Positions 1 through 8,999 of a DNA stretch of 64,000 nt are shown here, piece after piece. The stretch is from the NCBI GenBank assembly GCA_022824025.1, contig JAJEBF010000014.1:124001-188000 (forward strand), written 5' to 3'. The position numbers were made by a program, and so were the translations under genes. Below the pieces are notes generated by a model. That model saw only the letters and a program-made list of their open reading frames with translations, was not told where the DNA came from and did no database searches. Source of the DNA: Caldilineaceae bacterium. Its GTDB lineage: Bacteria; Chloroflexota; Anaerolineae; Caldilineales; Caldilineaceae. Positions within the stretch are counted from its first letter, which is position 1; each line of letters starts with the position of its first letter.

Positions 1-1
1 T

Positions 2-1117
2 GAGATTCCTGTCGGGCAGGTCATCGGCCTGATTGCCGCTGAAGGCGAAGAGTTGCCTCCGCCGCCGGTGGAGAGCCGCGCCAAAGACGCGCCCGTCGAA
101 AAACAGAGCGCGGATCCGCCGCTTCCTTCCAGCCCTGTCGCCGCCCGTATCGCCGCCGAACACGGCGTCGACCTCGCCGACGTTCAGGGCTCCGGCGGCC
201 GCATCTCCAAGGAGGACGTGGAGGCCCACATCCGTTCAGCAACCTCCGCCCCGCGCGTCCTCGCCTCGCCCAAAGCCCGCCGGCTCGCACGCGAACGCGG
301 CATAGACCTGGCATCGCTGACCGGCAGCGGCCCCGAAGGCGCCGTCCTTGCCGCCGATGTCCCTCTTGCAGCGCAACCTCTGCCCGCCGCGCCGCCCCAA
401 CCTGCGCCTGCCCTTCCCGGCGCCCCCGCAGCGGCAGAACCGGAGCCGCAGGCCGTATCGCGCATGTGGCAGATCATGGCCCAACGCCTTACCGACAGTT
501 GGACCACAGTCCCGCACTTCTACCTCGTACGAGAGGTGAGCGCCGATCAGCTGATCAACTGGCGTAACCTCCTCGCCGCCGACGAGGCCGAAGGGACGAA
601 AATCACCTACACCGACATGCTCACAAAGCTGGCCGCGCTCTCGCTGGCCCGTTATCCCCGCGTCAACTCCTACTGGAATGACGGCGAAATCCTGATCAAT
701 CCGCACATCAACGTCGGCCTGGCGGTCGCCGTCGAGGACGGGCTCCTCGTGCCCGTAATCCACAATGCTGACAGCCTGCGCGTCGACGAGATCGCCGCCC
801 GCCGCGCCGACCTCGTCTCCAGGGCCGCCAGCGGCGGACTGGTCCCCGATGACTTTGCCGGCGGTACTTTCACCATCAGCAACCTCGGCATGTATGGCGT
901 CGATGCCTTCAACGCGATCGTAAATCCGCCCCAGGCCGCCATCCTCGCGGTCGGCCGCATCGCCGACCGCGTCGTGGCCGTGGACGGACAGCCGGCCGTT
1001 CGCCCGATGATGACCCTGACCCTTTCCTGCGATCACCGCGCCGTCGACGGCGCCCGAGCCGCCCAATTCCTGGACGCCTTTGTCAACCTGATCGAAGAAC
1101 CCTTGCGGGCGCTGTAG
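2..1117 (+). CDS. Dihydrolipoamide acyltransferase (E2) of a 2-oxoacid dehydrogenase complex, 5' truncated by window edge
   Basis: E2 core subunit that transfers an acyl group from lipoyl-lysine to CoA. The reading frame is already open at base 2, and the first ~18 visible residues (EIPVGQVIGLIAAEGEE) look like the end of a lipoyl domain, so the lipoyl lysine lies outside the window. Two peripheral-subunit-binding domains follow (about visible residues 45-77 and 88-120), joined by Pro/Ala-rich linkers, then the catalytic domain from about residue 155. It ends with the active-site motif DHRAVDG. Two subunit-binding domains is more than the usual one; the second E2 in this window (13186-14565, minus strand) has the same arrangement. 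The E1 genes for this copy are presumably upstream. The acyl substrate cannot be told from sequence alone. Confidence 0.9.
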   Translation, partial: EIPVGQVIGLIAAEGEELPPPPVESRAKDAPVEKQSADPPLPSSPVAARIAAEHGVDLADVQGSGGRISKEDVEAHIRSATSAPRVLASPKARRLARERGIDLASLTGSGPEGAVLAADVPLAAQPLPAAPPQPAPALPGAPAAAEPEPQAVSRMWQIMAQRLTDSWTTVPHFYLVREVSADQLINWRNLLAADEAEGTKITYTDMLTKLAALSLARYPRVNSYWNDGEILINPHINVGLAVAVEDGLLVPVIHNADSLRVDEIAARRADLVSRAASGGLVPDDFAGGTFTISNLGMYGVDAFNAIVNPPQAAILAVGRIADRVVAVDGQPAVRPMMTLTLSCDHRAVDGARAAQFLDAFVNLIEEPLRAL

Positions 1118-1170
1118 GTTCACGCCCTTGCAAGAAAACGACAACCTTCTAATAGGGAGATAAGAGATTC

Positions 1171-2052
1171 ATGCCGCGCATTAACAGAGCCATCGAGCTG
1201 CTGGAAGCAGGACAGCCCGTCTACTACTCAGGCGTCCGCGGTGGACTGACCTACGAAAACGGAACGGCCCATCGAGACACTTGGGCCGATTACCTGATGG
1301 TCGAATTTGAGCATGGCGCCTTCGATCCGGTCGGGCTGAGTAACTTCATGCGCGGGCTCGTCGATGCCGGCGAGACCAGAAGCGGGCACCGGACGCCGGC
1401 CGTCATCTGCACCTTGCCCACCGACGGCACGGACGAACACGTCATGCGCGCCAACGCATGGATGGTAAAACAGGTTCTGGCGCGCGGCGTACACGGCATC
1501 CTGCTCTGCCATGCCGAAACGCCCGGCGCCGTCCGCGCCTTTGTCGAGGCCTCCCGCTATCCCGTCCATTCAGTTGGCGTTTCCGACGGCCCGAACGGGC
1601 TCTCGCAAGGACGAAGAGGCGCCGGCGGACAGGGCTCGGCCGCCGCCATCTGGGGCCTCACGCCGCAGGAATACGTCCAAAAGGCTGACGTCTGGCCGCT
1701 CAATCCTGAAGGTGAAATCTTGCTCGGCCTCAAAATCGAGAACCGCCGCGCCCTGGCAAACGCCGAAGCCAGCGCTGCTGTGCCCGGCATCGCCTTCGCC
1801 GAGTGGGGGCCAGGCGACATGGGCATGAGCCTGGGACACCCTGACGCGCACGACCCGCCCTATCCTGCCGAAATGAGCGCCGCCCGCGCCCGCGTCAAGG
1901 CCGCTTGCGACGCCTCCAATGTCTTCTTCCTCAACGGCGTCCGACCCGACGACGTAAAGGAACGCATCGACGAAGGCGTCATGATCGGCTCCGCAACCGA
2001 GGAAGCGGCACGCCTCGGACGCGAGTATTCCCAGCGCCAGATGCCGTGGTAA
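1171..2052 (+). CDS. HpcH/HpaI-type class II aldolase / citrate lyase family protein
   Basis: Likely a metal-dependent aldolase of the HpcH/HpaI TIM-barrel family, which cleaves 2-keto-3-deoxy acids to pyruvate plus an aldehyde. Family-like stretches are LMVEFEHGAFD near residue 45, GILLCHAETPGAVRAFVE around residues 107-125, and a late Gly-rich AEWGPGDMGMS segment. At 293 residues it is longer than typical HpaI (about 260). A ribosome-binding site (GGGAGA) lies 12 bases before the ATG, and the gene follows the E2 gene after 53 bases in the same direction, so co-transcription is likely. Role in breakdown of a sugar-acid intermediate is inference; the true substrate is unknown. Confidence 0.75.
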   Translation: MPRINRAIELLEAGQPVYYSGVRGGLTYENGTAHRDTWADYLMVEFEHGAFDPVGLSNFMRGLVDAGETRSGHRTPAVICTLPTDGTDEHVMRANAWMVKQVLARGVHGILLCHAETPGAVRAFVEASRYPVHSVGVSDGPNGLSQGRRGAGGQGSAAAIWGLTPQEYVQKADVWPLNPEGEILLGLKIENRRALANAEASAAVPGIAFAEWGPGDMGMSLGHPDAHDPPYPAEMSAARARVKAACDASNVFFLNGVRPDDVKERIDEGVMIGSATEEAARLGREYSQRQMPW

Positions 2053-2133
2053 GATAAAATATGGGTACGATTCAGATTTCATAGCCTGGTCCATGTCAGC
2101 AAGAACGCAACCGTAGAAGGGCTCTACTATCCT

Positions 2134-3240
2134 ATGCACCGACAACAACGGCAGCGCGCGAGTCAAATGCTCGACGAAACCGGGGTCGACCTGGCTCTGT
2201 TTTCGGATCGCGACAGTGTGCGCTGGTTAACCGGCCTCGATCTGCCCGCGCCGGCGCTCCTCCTCTTCGAGCGGGGTAATTTCGCGCTTCTGGCCGACGA
2301 AGGCTTTGCCGGCGCCGCCGCTTTTGCCGCTGAACCCGGTTGCGCCTACGTCCCCATTGTCGGCTATACAATCCAGCAACCGATCGATGCCCCAGCGCGG
2401 CTCGCGGAGGCGCTGCGCGACCTGCTTGCGGAACTCAGCCGACCATCAGGTCCCGTCGGCGTGGAGGAAAAGAGCCTGCCCCTGGCCCTGTGGCAAACAG
2501 TCCGCGAAGCGCTGCCCAACTGTGAACATCGCTCGCTTGAGGGCAGCCTGCTGCCGCTGCGAGCCGTCAAAACCGATGAGGAACTGGCCCGAATCCGCGA
2601 AGGCTTCCGTCTCGTTACGATCGGCCACCAGGCCGGCCGCAAGGCAGTACGGCTCGGCCAGCGCGAAATCGATGTCTGGACTGACGTGCAAACTGCCGTC
2701 GAGCGGGAAGCCGGCATGTGGATGCAGATGGGCAATGACTGCATCGTCGGACACCGGCCGGCCAACATTGGCGCCGCCCCGCTGGACTACGACATCATTG
2801 CCAATGACTCACTGATTCTTGACCTGAGCGTCGTCGTTGACGGCTACTGGACCGACAGCTGCGCCACCTACTATGCGGAGCGGCCCACCGCCCAGCAGGT
2901 CGAAATGCACAAGTTCGTTGAAGAAGCTCTCGCATACGCCGTCTCTCTTATCCGACCCGGCGTAGTCGCCCAGGATGTCGATAGCAAGGTGCGCAGCTAC
3001 ATGGCGGCCGGCGGCTACGAAGTTTATCCCCACCACACCGGCCACGGTATCGGGCTGACCGGCCACGAAGCGCCCCGTATTGTCCCCTACAACCAGGAGC
3101 GGCTTCAAGAAGGAAATGTGATTATGCTGGAGCCGGGCATCTATATCCCCGGCGTAACCAGCGTACGACTGGAAGATGCCTTCCTGGTCACTTCAGACGG
3201 CGTCGAACCCCTTAGCCATCACGACAAGGGCCTGCCGTAG
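2134..3240 (+). CDS. M24 family metallopeptidase (Xaa-Pro peptidase / creatinase-like)
   Basis: A 368-residue two-domain protein. The N-terminal creatinase-like domain (about 1-130) opens with a LALFSDRDSVRWLTG segment. The C-terminal pita-bread domain carries the five metal ligands expected of dinuclear M24 enzymes: two Asp in ILDLSVVVDGYWTDS, His in HHTGHGIGLTGHE, Glu in LEPGIYIPG and Glu in VRLEDAFLV. Such proteins cleave X-Pro dipeptides, or act on creatine-like and related amide substrates. It follows the aldolase gene by 81 bases. All ligands are present, so it should be active. Which substrate it uses cannot be decided here. Confidence 0.88.
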   Translation: MHRQQRQRASQMLDETGVDLALFSDRDSVRWLTGLDLPAPALLLFERGNFALLADEGFAGAAAFAAEPGCAYVPIVGYTIQQPIDAPARLAEALRDLLAELSRPSGPVGVEEKSLPLALWQTVREALPNCEHRSLEGSLLPLRAVKTDEELARIREGFRLVTIGHQAGRKAVRLGQREIDVWTDVQTAVEREAGMWMQMGNDCIVGHRPANIGAAPLDYDIIANDSLILDLSVVVDGYWTDSCATYYAERPTAQQVEMHKFVEEALAYAVSLIRPGVVAQDVDSKVRSYMAAGGYEVYPHHTGHGIGLTGHEAPRIVPYNQERLQEGNVIMLEPGIYIPGVTSVRLEDAFLVTSDGVEPLSHHDKGLP

Positions 3241-3514
3241 CATTTAGTGGGTTCCAGGAACGCCCCGGTCTCGGTCCAGCAACGCGCAAGGGCCCGTCTA
3301 ATAGACCCTTGAGCCAGCCGCCGGCCGGCGTTTCTGGTCCCTTCAGTTCTGGTCTCGCCTCGTCGAAACGTTCTCTACCCCCTAGATAAGCAGCGAGCGA
3401 CGCCGATTTTTCGGAAGGATACTCCATCCCCCCATGGAGGCGGGTCTGTTGTCGGCCCAGATCAGATGATGAGAGCAGGGAAAGTTGATGTTTGAGAGGA
3501 GAATCTGAAAAGAA

Positions 3515-5692
3515 ATGGTCCCAGTGGCTCTATCCCTAAACAATCTAAAACGGCTGCCGCCAACCTACCGGCTCCTCCCAACCCTGGTTGCAGTGGGGAT
3601 TGTTCTCACCCTGACTTTTGTTGTCGTACTGACGCGTTTCTATCGCCTTTCCGAAATCCCCCCGGGGATCATCAACGATGAAGGGGCAAATGGTGTAGAC
3701 GCCCTAAGAGTTTTGCACGGCGAACACGCTGTGTTTTTCGCCGAGAGGGCGAGCGGCCGCGAGGCCATGGCCGTCTACGCCACCGCTCTTGCTACTCGCT
3801 TGCTCGGGCCTTCTCTACTGTCATTCCATCTGCCTGGCGCCCTCGCAAGCGCCGCGACAGTTTTTGTCGTATTCCTCCTCGGTATGCTTCTGTTCGGTAG
3901 AGATTCAGGAGCCGGGAAATCCAACCTCTGGCGCGGACTGATCGTGGCAGGAATTGGCGCCGGCCTGCTTGCGGCTTCACTGGGCCAGACCTTCCTGGCG
4001 CGCGGCGGCTTTAGAGCCAACTTCCTGCCGCTGGTTCTGTCCCTCAGCCTCGCGCTGCTTTGGTGGGCATGGGGGAAAAGCTCGACGCAAGGCAGTTCTT
4101 GGTGGTGGCTGGCGCTGTCAGGCGCCTGCGCAGGTCTCTTGCCCTATACCTATATCCCCGCCCGCTTCACGCCCCTCCTATTCCTCTTACTTGGTCTGAG
4201 TTTCCTCTTTCCTCTTTGTCCGGCCACCAGATCGATCATCCGGGCCAACTGGAAGAAGGCCTGCCTCTTCACCACCGCCGCCGGCCTGGTGGCCGCGCCG
4301 ATTCTTATCTACTTCATTCTAAATCCCAGTGATTTCTTCTTTCGCAGCAAGGAAATCTCGCTGACGCAGGATGGTCAACGCACGATCTGGGCAGCATTCC
4401 TCACCAATGCGATGGACTATCTCCTGGCATTCGGTGTACGCGGTGACCGCAACTGGGAGTACAACTTCGCCGGCAGGCCGCTGTTGAACGCCTGGGAAGC
4501 CCTCTTCTTCTGGATAGGTGTCGGCATGTCTCTGTGGCGCTGGCGTCAGCGGCCCGCCTACCGCCTTCTCGTCATCTGGCTGGCTGTACTGATTGTGCCC
4601 GCAATGCTTACCTTCAATCGAGGCTTGGGTCCCAACTCCTTGCGTATCATCGGCGCCGCCCCTGCCGCCTTCCTTCTCGTCGGCGTCGGCATGTGGGAAA
4701 CGACGCGTCTTGCCAAGCGGATTCTCCCCAATTTCAATCGGACTCTGGGCGCCGCCTTGGTTGGAACGACCATCGTCAGCCTGATTACTGTGCAAGGCGT
4801 TATTTCGTTTCGTACATACTTCCACGAGTGGCTGGGCACGCCTTCTTTTTACGCCGCCGCCGACGCAGAACTTGCCGAAGTCGCGAGCGTCCTGAACGAA
4901 CAAGGCGCCGATTCCGATACCGTCTATCTGATCCCCTACAGCCTGTCAAACGGGCATTTCGGCTTCGACTACCTCTACCAGGGCGAAGCGCCTGCCCATG
5001 TCATCCACGCAACCACCACGCACCTGCCCCAGAATATCCAGGCAATCCTGAACTCTCACCAAGGCGCCTCCACCGTCAATGTCATCGACTGGAACGACGA
5101 CCTGAGTTGGATCGGCGGCGGCGAAGAACACACGCTCGCACTCCTCCAAAAATACGGAACCCACCTGGCCAGCCAGGAGTACCCTTACTTCCAGATACAC
5201 ACCTTTGCCGATGTCTCTCTTGAACCGACCTGGACATTTTACGACGAACTGGGGCCTCCGATCGTCAACTACGACGGCGGAATCTCCTTGCTGGGTATCG
5301 CCTTGGGGCATGGCGAGTCGCAACACCCAATTCAGCAACCAATCGATCTTGGCCCCCAACGCTCCTTCTGGATGGCGATGCAATGGCAGACCGCACCCAA
5401 GCTCCAAACCGAATACGCGATATCCCTGCGTCTACACAATGATGAAGGCCGCGGGGTATACCAGAAAGACATCGTTCTGCTCAACCCAAACCGTTCCCGG
5501 ACCAATGACTGGAGGCCCGATAGACCTGTCGAACTAATCAGCCATATTGAGATTCCCCACCATCTCGAATCCGGCCAATACGAACTGCGTCTGGTCGTCT
5601 ACGACTACGAGACCCTGAAACCAACCGTCGAACTAGGCGTCTGGGAACCGGAAGCAGTCATCACCAAATTTCAGATTTCCGGCCTGCAGTGA
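3515..5692 (+). CDS. GT39-like polytopic membrane glycosyltransferase
   Basis: A 725-residue membrane protein of the dolichyl-phosphate-mannose/ArnT-like (GT-C, PMT_2) type, expected to transfer a sugar from a lipid carrier on the outer face of the membrane. TM1 lies at about 20-42 and is followed by YRLSEIPPGIINDEG, whose acidic pair sits where GT-C enzymes keep their catalytic Asp/Glu. Around 10-12 hydrophobic segments run to about residue 420, followed by a soluble C-terminal region of about 300 residues. A GAGGAG box lies 15 bases before the ATG, rather far, so the start is only probable. Closely related in order and sequence to the next gene, indicating tandem duplication. Confidence 0.8.
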   Translation: MVPVALSLNNLKRLPPTYRLLPTLVAVGIVLTLTFVVVLTRFYRLSEIPPGIINDEGANGVDALRVLHGEHAVFFAERASGREAMAVYATALATRLLGPSLLSFHLPGALASAATVFVVFLLGMLLFGRDSGAGKSNLWRGLIVAGIGAGLLAASLGQTFLARGGFRANFLPLVLSLSLALLWWAWGKSSTQGSSWWWLALSGACAGLLPYTYIPARFTPLLFLLLGLSFLFPLCPATRSIIRANWKKACLFTTAAGLVAAPILIYFILNPSDFFFRSKEISLTQDGQRTIWAAFLTNAMDYLLAFGVRGDRNWEYNFAGRPLLNAWEALFFWIGVGMSLWRWRQRPAYRLLVIWLAVLIVPAMLTFNRGLGPNSLRIIGAAPAAFLLVGVGMWETTRLAKRILPNFNRTLGAALVGTTIVSLITVQGVISFRTYFHEWLGTPSFYAAADAELAEVASVLNEQGADSDTVYLIPYSLSNGHFGFDYLYQGEAPAHVIHATTTHLPQNIQAILNSHQGASTVNVIDWNDDLSWIGGGEEHTLALLQKYGTHLASQEYPYFQIHTFADVSLEPTWTFYDELGPPIVNYDGGISLLGIALGHGESQHPIQQPIDLGPQRSFWMAMQWQTAPKLQTEYAISLRLHNDEGRGVYQKDIVLLNPNRSRTNDWRPDRPVELISHIEIPHHLESGQYELRLVVYDYETLKPTVELGVWEPEAVITKFQISGLQ

Positions 5693-6106
5693 AACCATAA
5701 GATGGCCCCCTGAGTTACTCAGCCGGGCCATCCTCCCTTTACCGGAAATTGGCAGGGACAACTGCTTCGCCAACGTCTGCCTGCAGCGCATCCTAACCCT
5801 CGGCGTATTTCCGACAAGCTACCCTCTGAACACCGATCTCTGACCACTGCAGTTCGCGTGCGGTCCACATTTGGGGCATTCAAACGAAGCAGACTGCCGG
5901 TCTCGGTGTCATTCCCCTGAGGCAGCTTGAAACGCCCCTATGCTCTGCGCCCGCCCGTTCCCTCCCCCTTGCGATCGTACCCAATCTGTGGCTAAGTAGA
6001 TGCATTGCGGCAGCTGCCCCACCACCATGCTGTTCTGGGCAAATCCCTCTCGACCGAGCTTGGGCCAAAGTGGTTCCGCCCAAAAGAGAAACAAAGAACC
6101 CACAAA
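5693..6106. other. Intergenic gap between the two GT39-like genes
   Basis: About 410 bases with no supported gene. It opens with a strong two-part hairpin (5701-5732) just after the upstream stop codon. The remainder shows no convincing coding frame, tRNA or promoter. The downstream frame is open for another 34 codons before the chosen ATG, but that extension lacks the hydrophilic start seen in the paralogue and has no ribosome-binding site. Confidence 0.6.
5701..5732 (+). terminator. Hairpin after the first GT39-like gene
   Basis: GATGGCCC pairs with GGGCCATC (8 bp), enclosing an inner CTGAG/CTCAG stem. It starts 8 bases after the stop codon. There is no strong T-tract, only CTCCCTTT, so it may be an mRNA-stabilising hairpin or a weak terminator. 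Confidence 0.5.
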
Positions 6107-8326
6107 ATGTCCGACGCCTCTGAACTACCGCAGAGCCCGCCAAACGCCTTCCGGAAAAAAATATCCGACAACAGGCATGTTAGGCTTGTGGTATGGATTA
6201 TCGTTCTCGCGCTGGTGTTGGCAGTCTGGCTGCTGCGTTTCTACCGCCTAAGCGAACTTCCGTCCGGCATCCAGAGCGATGAGGGGGCCGATGGCGTATA
6301 CGCTCTTCAGGTCCTGCAGGGAGACCACGCCATATTCTTCCCTGAAAAGGCGAGCGGCCGCGAGGCAATCGGAGTTTATGCAATTGCTCTGTCCACTGCC
6401 TTTCTGGGACGCACCTTGCTGGCCTTCCATCTCCCCACTGCTCTGGCGAGCGCAGGTACTGTCTTTCTCGTCTTCTGGTTGGGACGCCTGCTCTTTGGCC
6501 AGGATATGGAGACCGGCCGCAGCGCTCCCTGGCGAGGGCTCCTTATCGGCGGCGTCGCCGCAGGTCTGATGGCGGTTTCCGTGAGCCAGGTCTTCCTCTC
6601 ACGCGCTGCCCTCAGAGCCAACTTCCTGCCGCTTCTCCTCACGCTGTCTTTGGCATTTCTCTGGCTGGGCTGGAGGCAGCGGAGCTGGAAAATGGTCGCG
6701 CTGGCCGGTCTTTGGACCGGCCTTCTTCCTTACACCTACCTTGCCGCCCGTTTCACACCGTTTCTCTTCCTCCTCCTGGGTCTCAGTTTCCTCAAACCAC
6801 TTGGTCCTGTCTCCAGGGACAAGTGGCGGGCAGAGCTGCCTTTGTTAGGCCTGTTCCTGGGCACAGCAGGCCTCGTAGCCGCGCCTATTCTCATTCACTT
6901 CGCCCTGAATCCTGATCACTTCTCGATCCGGAGCGGCCAGCTCTGGGTTTTTGGTGAAGAGCAAGGGGGCCTCGTTTCAGTAATTCTGGACAACGTCTGG
7001 GAATACCTGCTTGCCTTCGGTTTCCAGGGCGACCTGATTACACGCTACAATTTTGCCGGGCGGCCCTTGCTCAACTTGTGGCAAGCCTTGTTTTTCTGGA
7101 TTGGTGTTGTCGTCGCCGTTTGGCGCTGGCGCAACCCCGCCCTCCGCCTCCTGCTCATCTGGCTCTGCGTAATGACCTTCCCAGGAATGCTGGCCGCGAC
7201 TCGCGGTATGGGTCCTAACTTTCTGCGCATGTCCGGGGCTGCCCCAGCCGTCTTCCTGCTCATCGGTGTCGGCATATGGGAAGCCATCCAATATCTTGCC
7301 CCGCATTTCGCCGCCCTGCAGACTCGCGCTCGCTTCAACTTCCCGGTGGACAGTACACCGTCAGTCGCCGCGGTGGGAGTCCTCATCGCAACTGCCGTCC
7401 TGCTTCAGGGCGTGGACTCCTACAGAACCTTCTTCAGCAAATGGGCGGGAACGCCTGCCTACTCTCGCGCCTATCATACCGAGTGGACCGATGCCGCCCG
7501 CTTCTTGAACGCGCAGCCTTACGAACAAGGTGTCGTCTACATTCTGCCCTATCCCAGCCTCAATGAGCATTACGCCGACGAACATTTCGGATTCGAATAT
7601 CTGTATCAAGGAGAACTACCCGCCCGTATCATTCACGCGACCACGCCTCACAATCTGGCCCAAAAGATCGAGTCCGCGCTCAGCCTGGAGGAAAATCTCT
7701 CAACTGTGAAGTATCTGGACTGGGACAATGAAGTAGTGGGTGGAGATGCCAGGGCCGACGCGCACGCAATCGCCCTGCTGGACAAGTACGGATTGTTCCA
7801 GGACAGCGAGGAGGTCGACGACTTCCTGATTCACACCTTCGATGATCTGTCACTGGACCAGCCTTGGCGGTTCTACGAGAATATCCAACCGCTGGAGATT
7901 CAATTCGACGGCGGCATTTCGCTCAATGGACTTACCAATGGTCGGGGAGTGGACCCCCCACCGTCGCATCAAGAGCTCACCACGGATGAATCTCTCCCTC
8001 TGTGGGTCGCCCTCCTCTGGCAAACCGCTCCGGGACTGGAAATCGAGTACTCCATCTCTCTTCGCCTACATAATTCCGCCGGCGATAGAGTGCACCTGCA
8101 GGACTTCGTCCTCCGCGACCGCTTCACCAATACGACCCGCGACTGGACGCCGGAAGAACCAGTCGACACCTTCCATTACCTCGATCTGCCGTCTGATCTT
8201 CCACCAGGCCAGTACGAACTGCGCCTGGTCGTATACGACTTTGAATCACTGAAACCGACTGTCGAACTCGGCGTATGGGAACCGGAGACCACAATCGCCC
8301 ATCTGCAGATTGGCGAGCCCAACTGA
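6107..8326 (+). CDS. GT39-like polytopic membrane glycosyltransferase, tandem paralogue
   Basis: A 739-residue GT-C-type membrane protein paralogous to the preceding gene. Both share the YRLSELPSG...DEGADG-like first loop with its acidic pair, KASGREA, the LPYTYLAARFTPFLFLLLG segment, the GFEYLYQGELPARIIHATT segment in the soluble part, and a nearly identical C-terminus (QYELRLVVYDFESLKPTVE). The ATG at 6107 (MSDASELPQ) gives a short polar N-terminus before TM1, as in the paralogue. No good Shine-Dalgarno is visible. Acceptor and sugar are unknown. A lipid-linked donor and extracytoplasmic active site are inferred from the family. Confidence 0.8.
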   Translation: MSDASELPQSPPNAFRKKISDNRHVRLVVWIIVLALVLAVWLLRFYRLSELPSGIQSDEGADGVYALQVLQGDHAIFFPEKASGREAIGVYAIALSTAFLGRTLLAFHLPTALASAGTVFLVFWLGRLLFGQDMETGRSAPWRGLLIGGVAAGLMAVSVSQVFLSRAALRANFLPLLLTLSLAFLWLGWRQRSWKMVALAGLWTGLLPYTYLAARFTPFLFLLLGLSFLKPLGPVSRDKWRAELPLLGLFLGTAGLVAAPILIHFALNPDHFSIRSGQLWVFGEEQGGLVSVILDNVWEYLLAFGFQGDLITRYNFAGRPLLNLWQALFFWIGVVVAVWRWRNPALRLLLIWLCVMTFPGMLAATRGMGPNFLRMSGAAPAVFLLIGVGIWEAIQYLAPHFAALQTRARFNFPVDSTPSVAAVGVLIATAVLLQGVDSYRTFFSKWAGTPAYSRAYHTEWTDAARFLNAQPYEQGVVYILPYPSLNEHYADEHFGFEYLYQGELPARIIHATTPHNLAQKIESALSLEENLSTVKYLDWDNEVVGGDARADAHAIALLDKYGLFQDSEEVDDFLIHTFDDLSLDQPWRFYENIQPLEIQFDGGISLNGLTNGRGVDPPPSHQELTTDESLPLWVALLWQTAPGLEIEYSISLRLHNSAGDRVHLQDFVLRDRFTNTTRDWTPEEPVDTFHYLDLPSDLPPGQYELRLVVYDFESLKPTVELGVWEPETTIAHLQIGEPN

Positions 8327-8380
8327 AACGCCGCCTTAACGCCGTACCGATATCAATGTGGCTCACTGCCCTTATCTCCC

Positions 8381-8409
8381 TTAACAAAGTTGAGTGCCTG
8401 CGTTATATT
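8381..8409 (+). promoter_or_regulatory. Sigma-70-type promoter for the small membrane protein
   Basis: TTAACA (8381-8386), 17-base spacer, TATATT (8404-8409). It would start transcription near 8416, giving a leader of about 95 bases before the GTG at 8511. It lies directly after the upstream glycosyltransferase stop. Confidence 0.55.
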
Positions 8410-8510
8410 TTATTGGAAGGCTGCAACTCCCCTTCCTTAGCATACGCAAAGTAGCTTCAAACCAAGTCTTGGTGCACGAATAGCTTTTCGGAGTCTAGAG
8501 GAGGAGAACA

Positions 8511-8918
8511 GTGAAACCGTTGTTTTCAATCGTTCTGAAGGTCTTGGCGGTCCTGGTTTACGTGCAGTATATCGCCTCCCAGTTCTACGATCCGACCGGG
8601 GACGCCGCCGCTGATACAGTCTACCGCATCCTTGATCCGCTCCTGGTGGTGGGTATGATCATTGTGGTCTCCTATGCCTACCAGCGTAAACGGACAGTGG
8701 ATGCCTCTTCAGAGGTAGCCGTCACCAGAGAATACCTGGAGGCAAACGTAGTACTCTATATCAGTGTTGCTCTGTTCTTCGGCCTCCTTTGGAACTGGAT
8801 TGGATTCCAGTTCTCCAATCCTGAGAACTCCGCCGGCTGGCTATGGGGCGTCCTTGACCTGGCTCTGCCCCTACTCTTTTACGTGACCAGTGTGCAACTC
8901 GTCAAGAGTGGGGAATAG
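8511..8918 (+). CDS. Small membrane protein of unknown function
   Basis: A 135-residue protein with about four hydrophobic segments (roughly 5-22, 42-60, 78-100 and 112-130) and little else. The GTG start is supported by a strong GAGGAGGAG ribosome-binding site 6 bases upstream and by a promoter at 8381-8409. I do not recognise the family. It has its own promoter and sits between a glycosyltransferase and a Gfo/Idh/MocA oxidoreductase without obvious functional link to either. Charge pattern and length suggest a simple integral membrane protein, not a transporter. Confidence 0.65.
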   Translation: MKPLFSIVLKVLAVLVYVQYIASQFYDPTGDAAADTVYRILDPLLVVGMIIVVSYAYQRKRTVDASSEVAVTREYLEANVVLYISVALFFGLLWNWIGFQFSNPENSAGWLWGVLDLALPLLFYVTSVQLVKSGE

Positions 8919-8999
8919 CCGCCCCTAACGATTCAGTGCGCGCTGCTCCTGGCAACAAAGCGCGCGCAACGACCCACTTCATCCTATAAAGGACCCCTC

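Noticed and set aside
236-1144. Long open frame antisense to the E2 gene
   Set aside because: Shadow of a GC-rich coding region; no family resemblance, while the sense frame has complete E2 domains.
6005-6106. N-terminal extension of the second GT39-like protein
   Set aside because: The extra 34 residues are not hydrophobic or conserved with the paralogue, and the ATG at 6107 gives a matching N-terminus.
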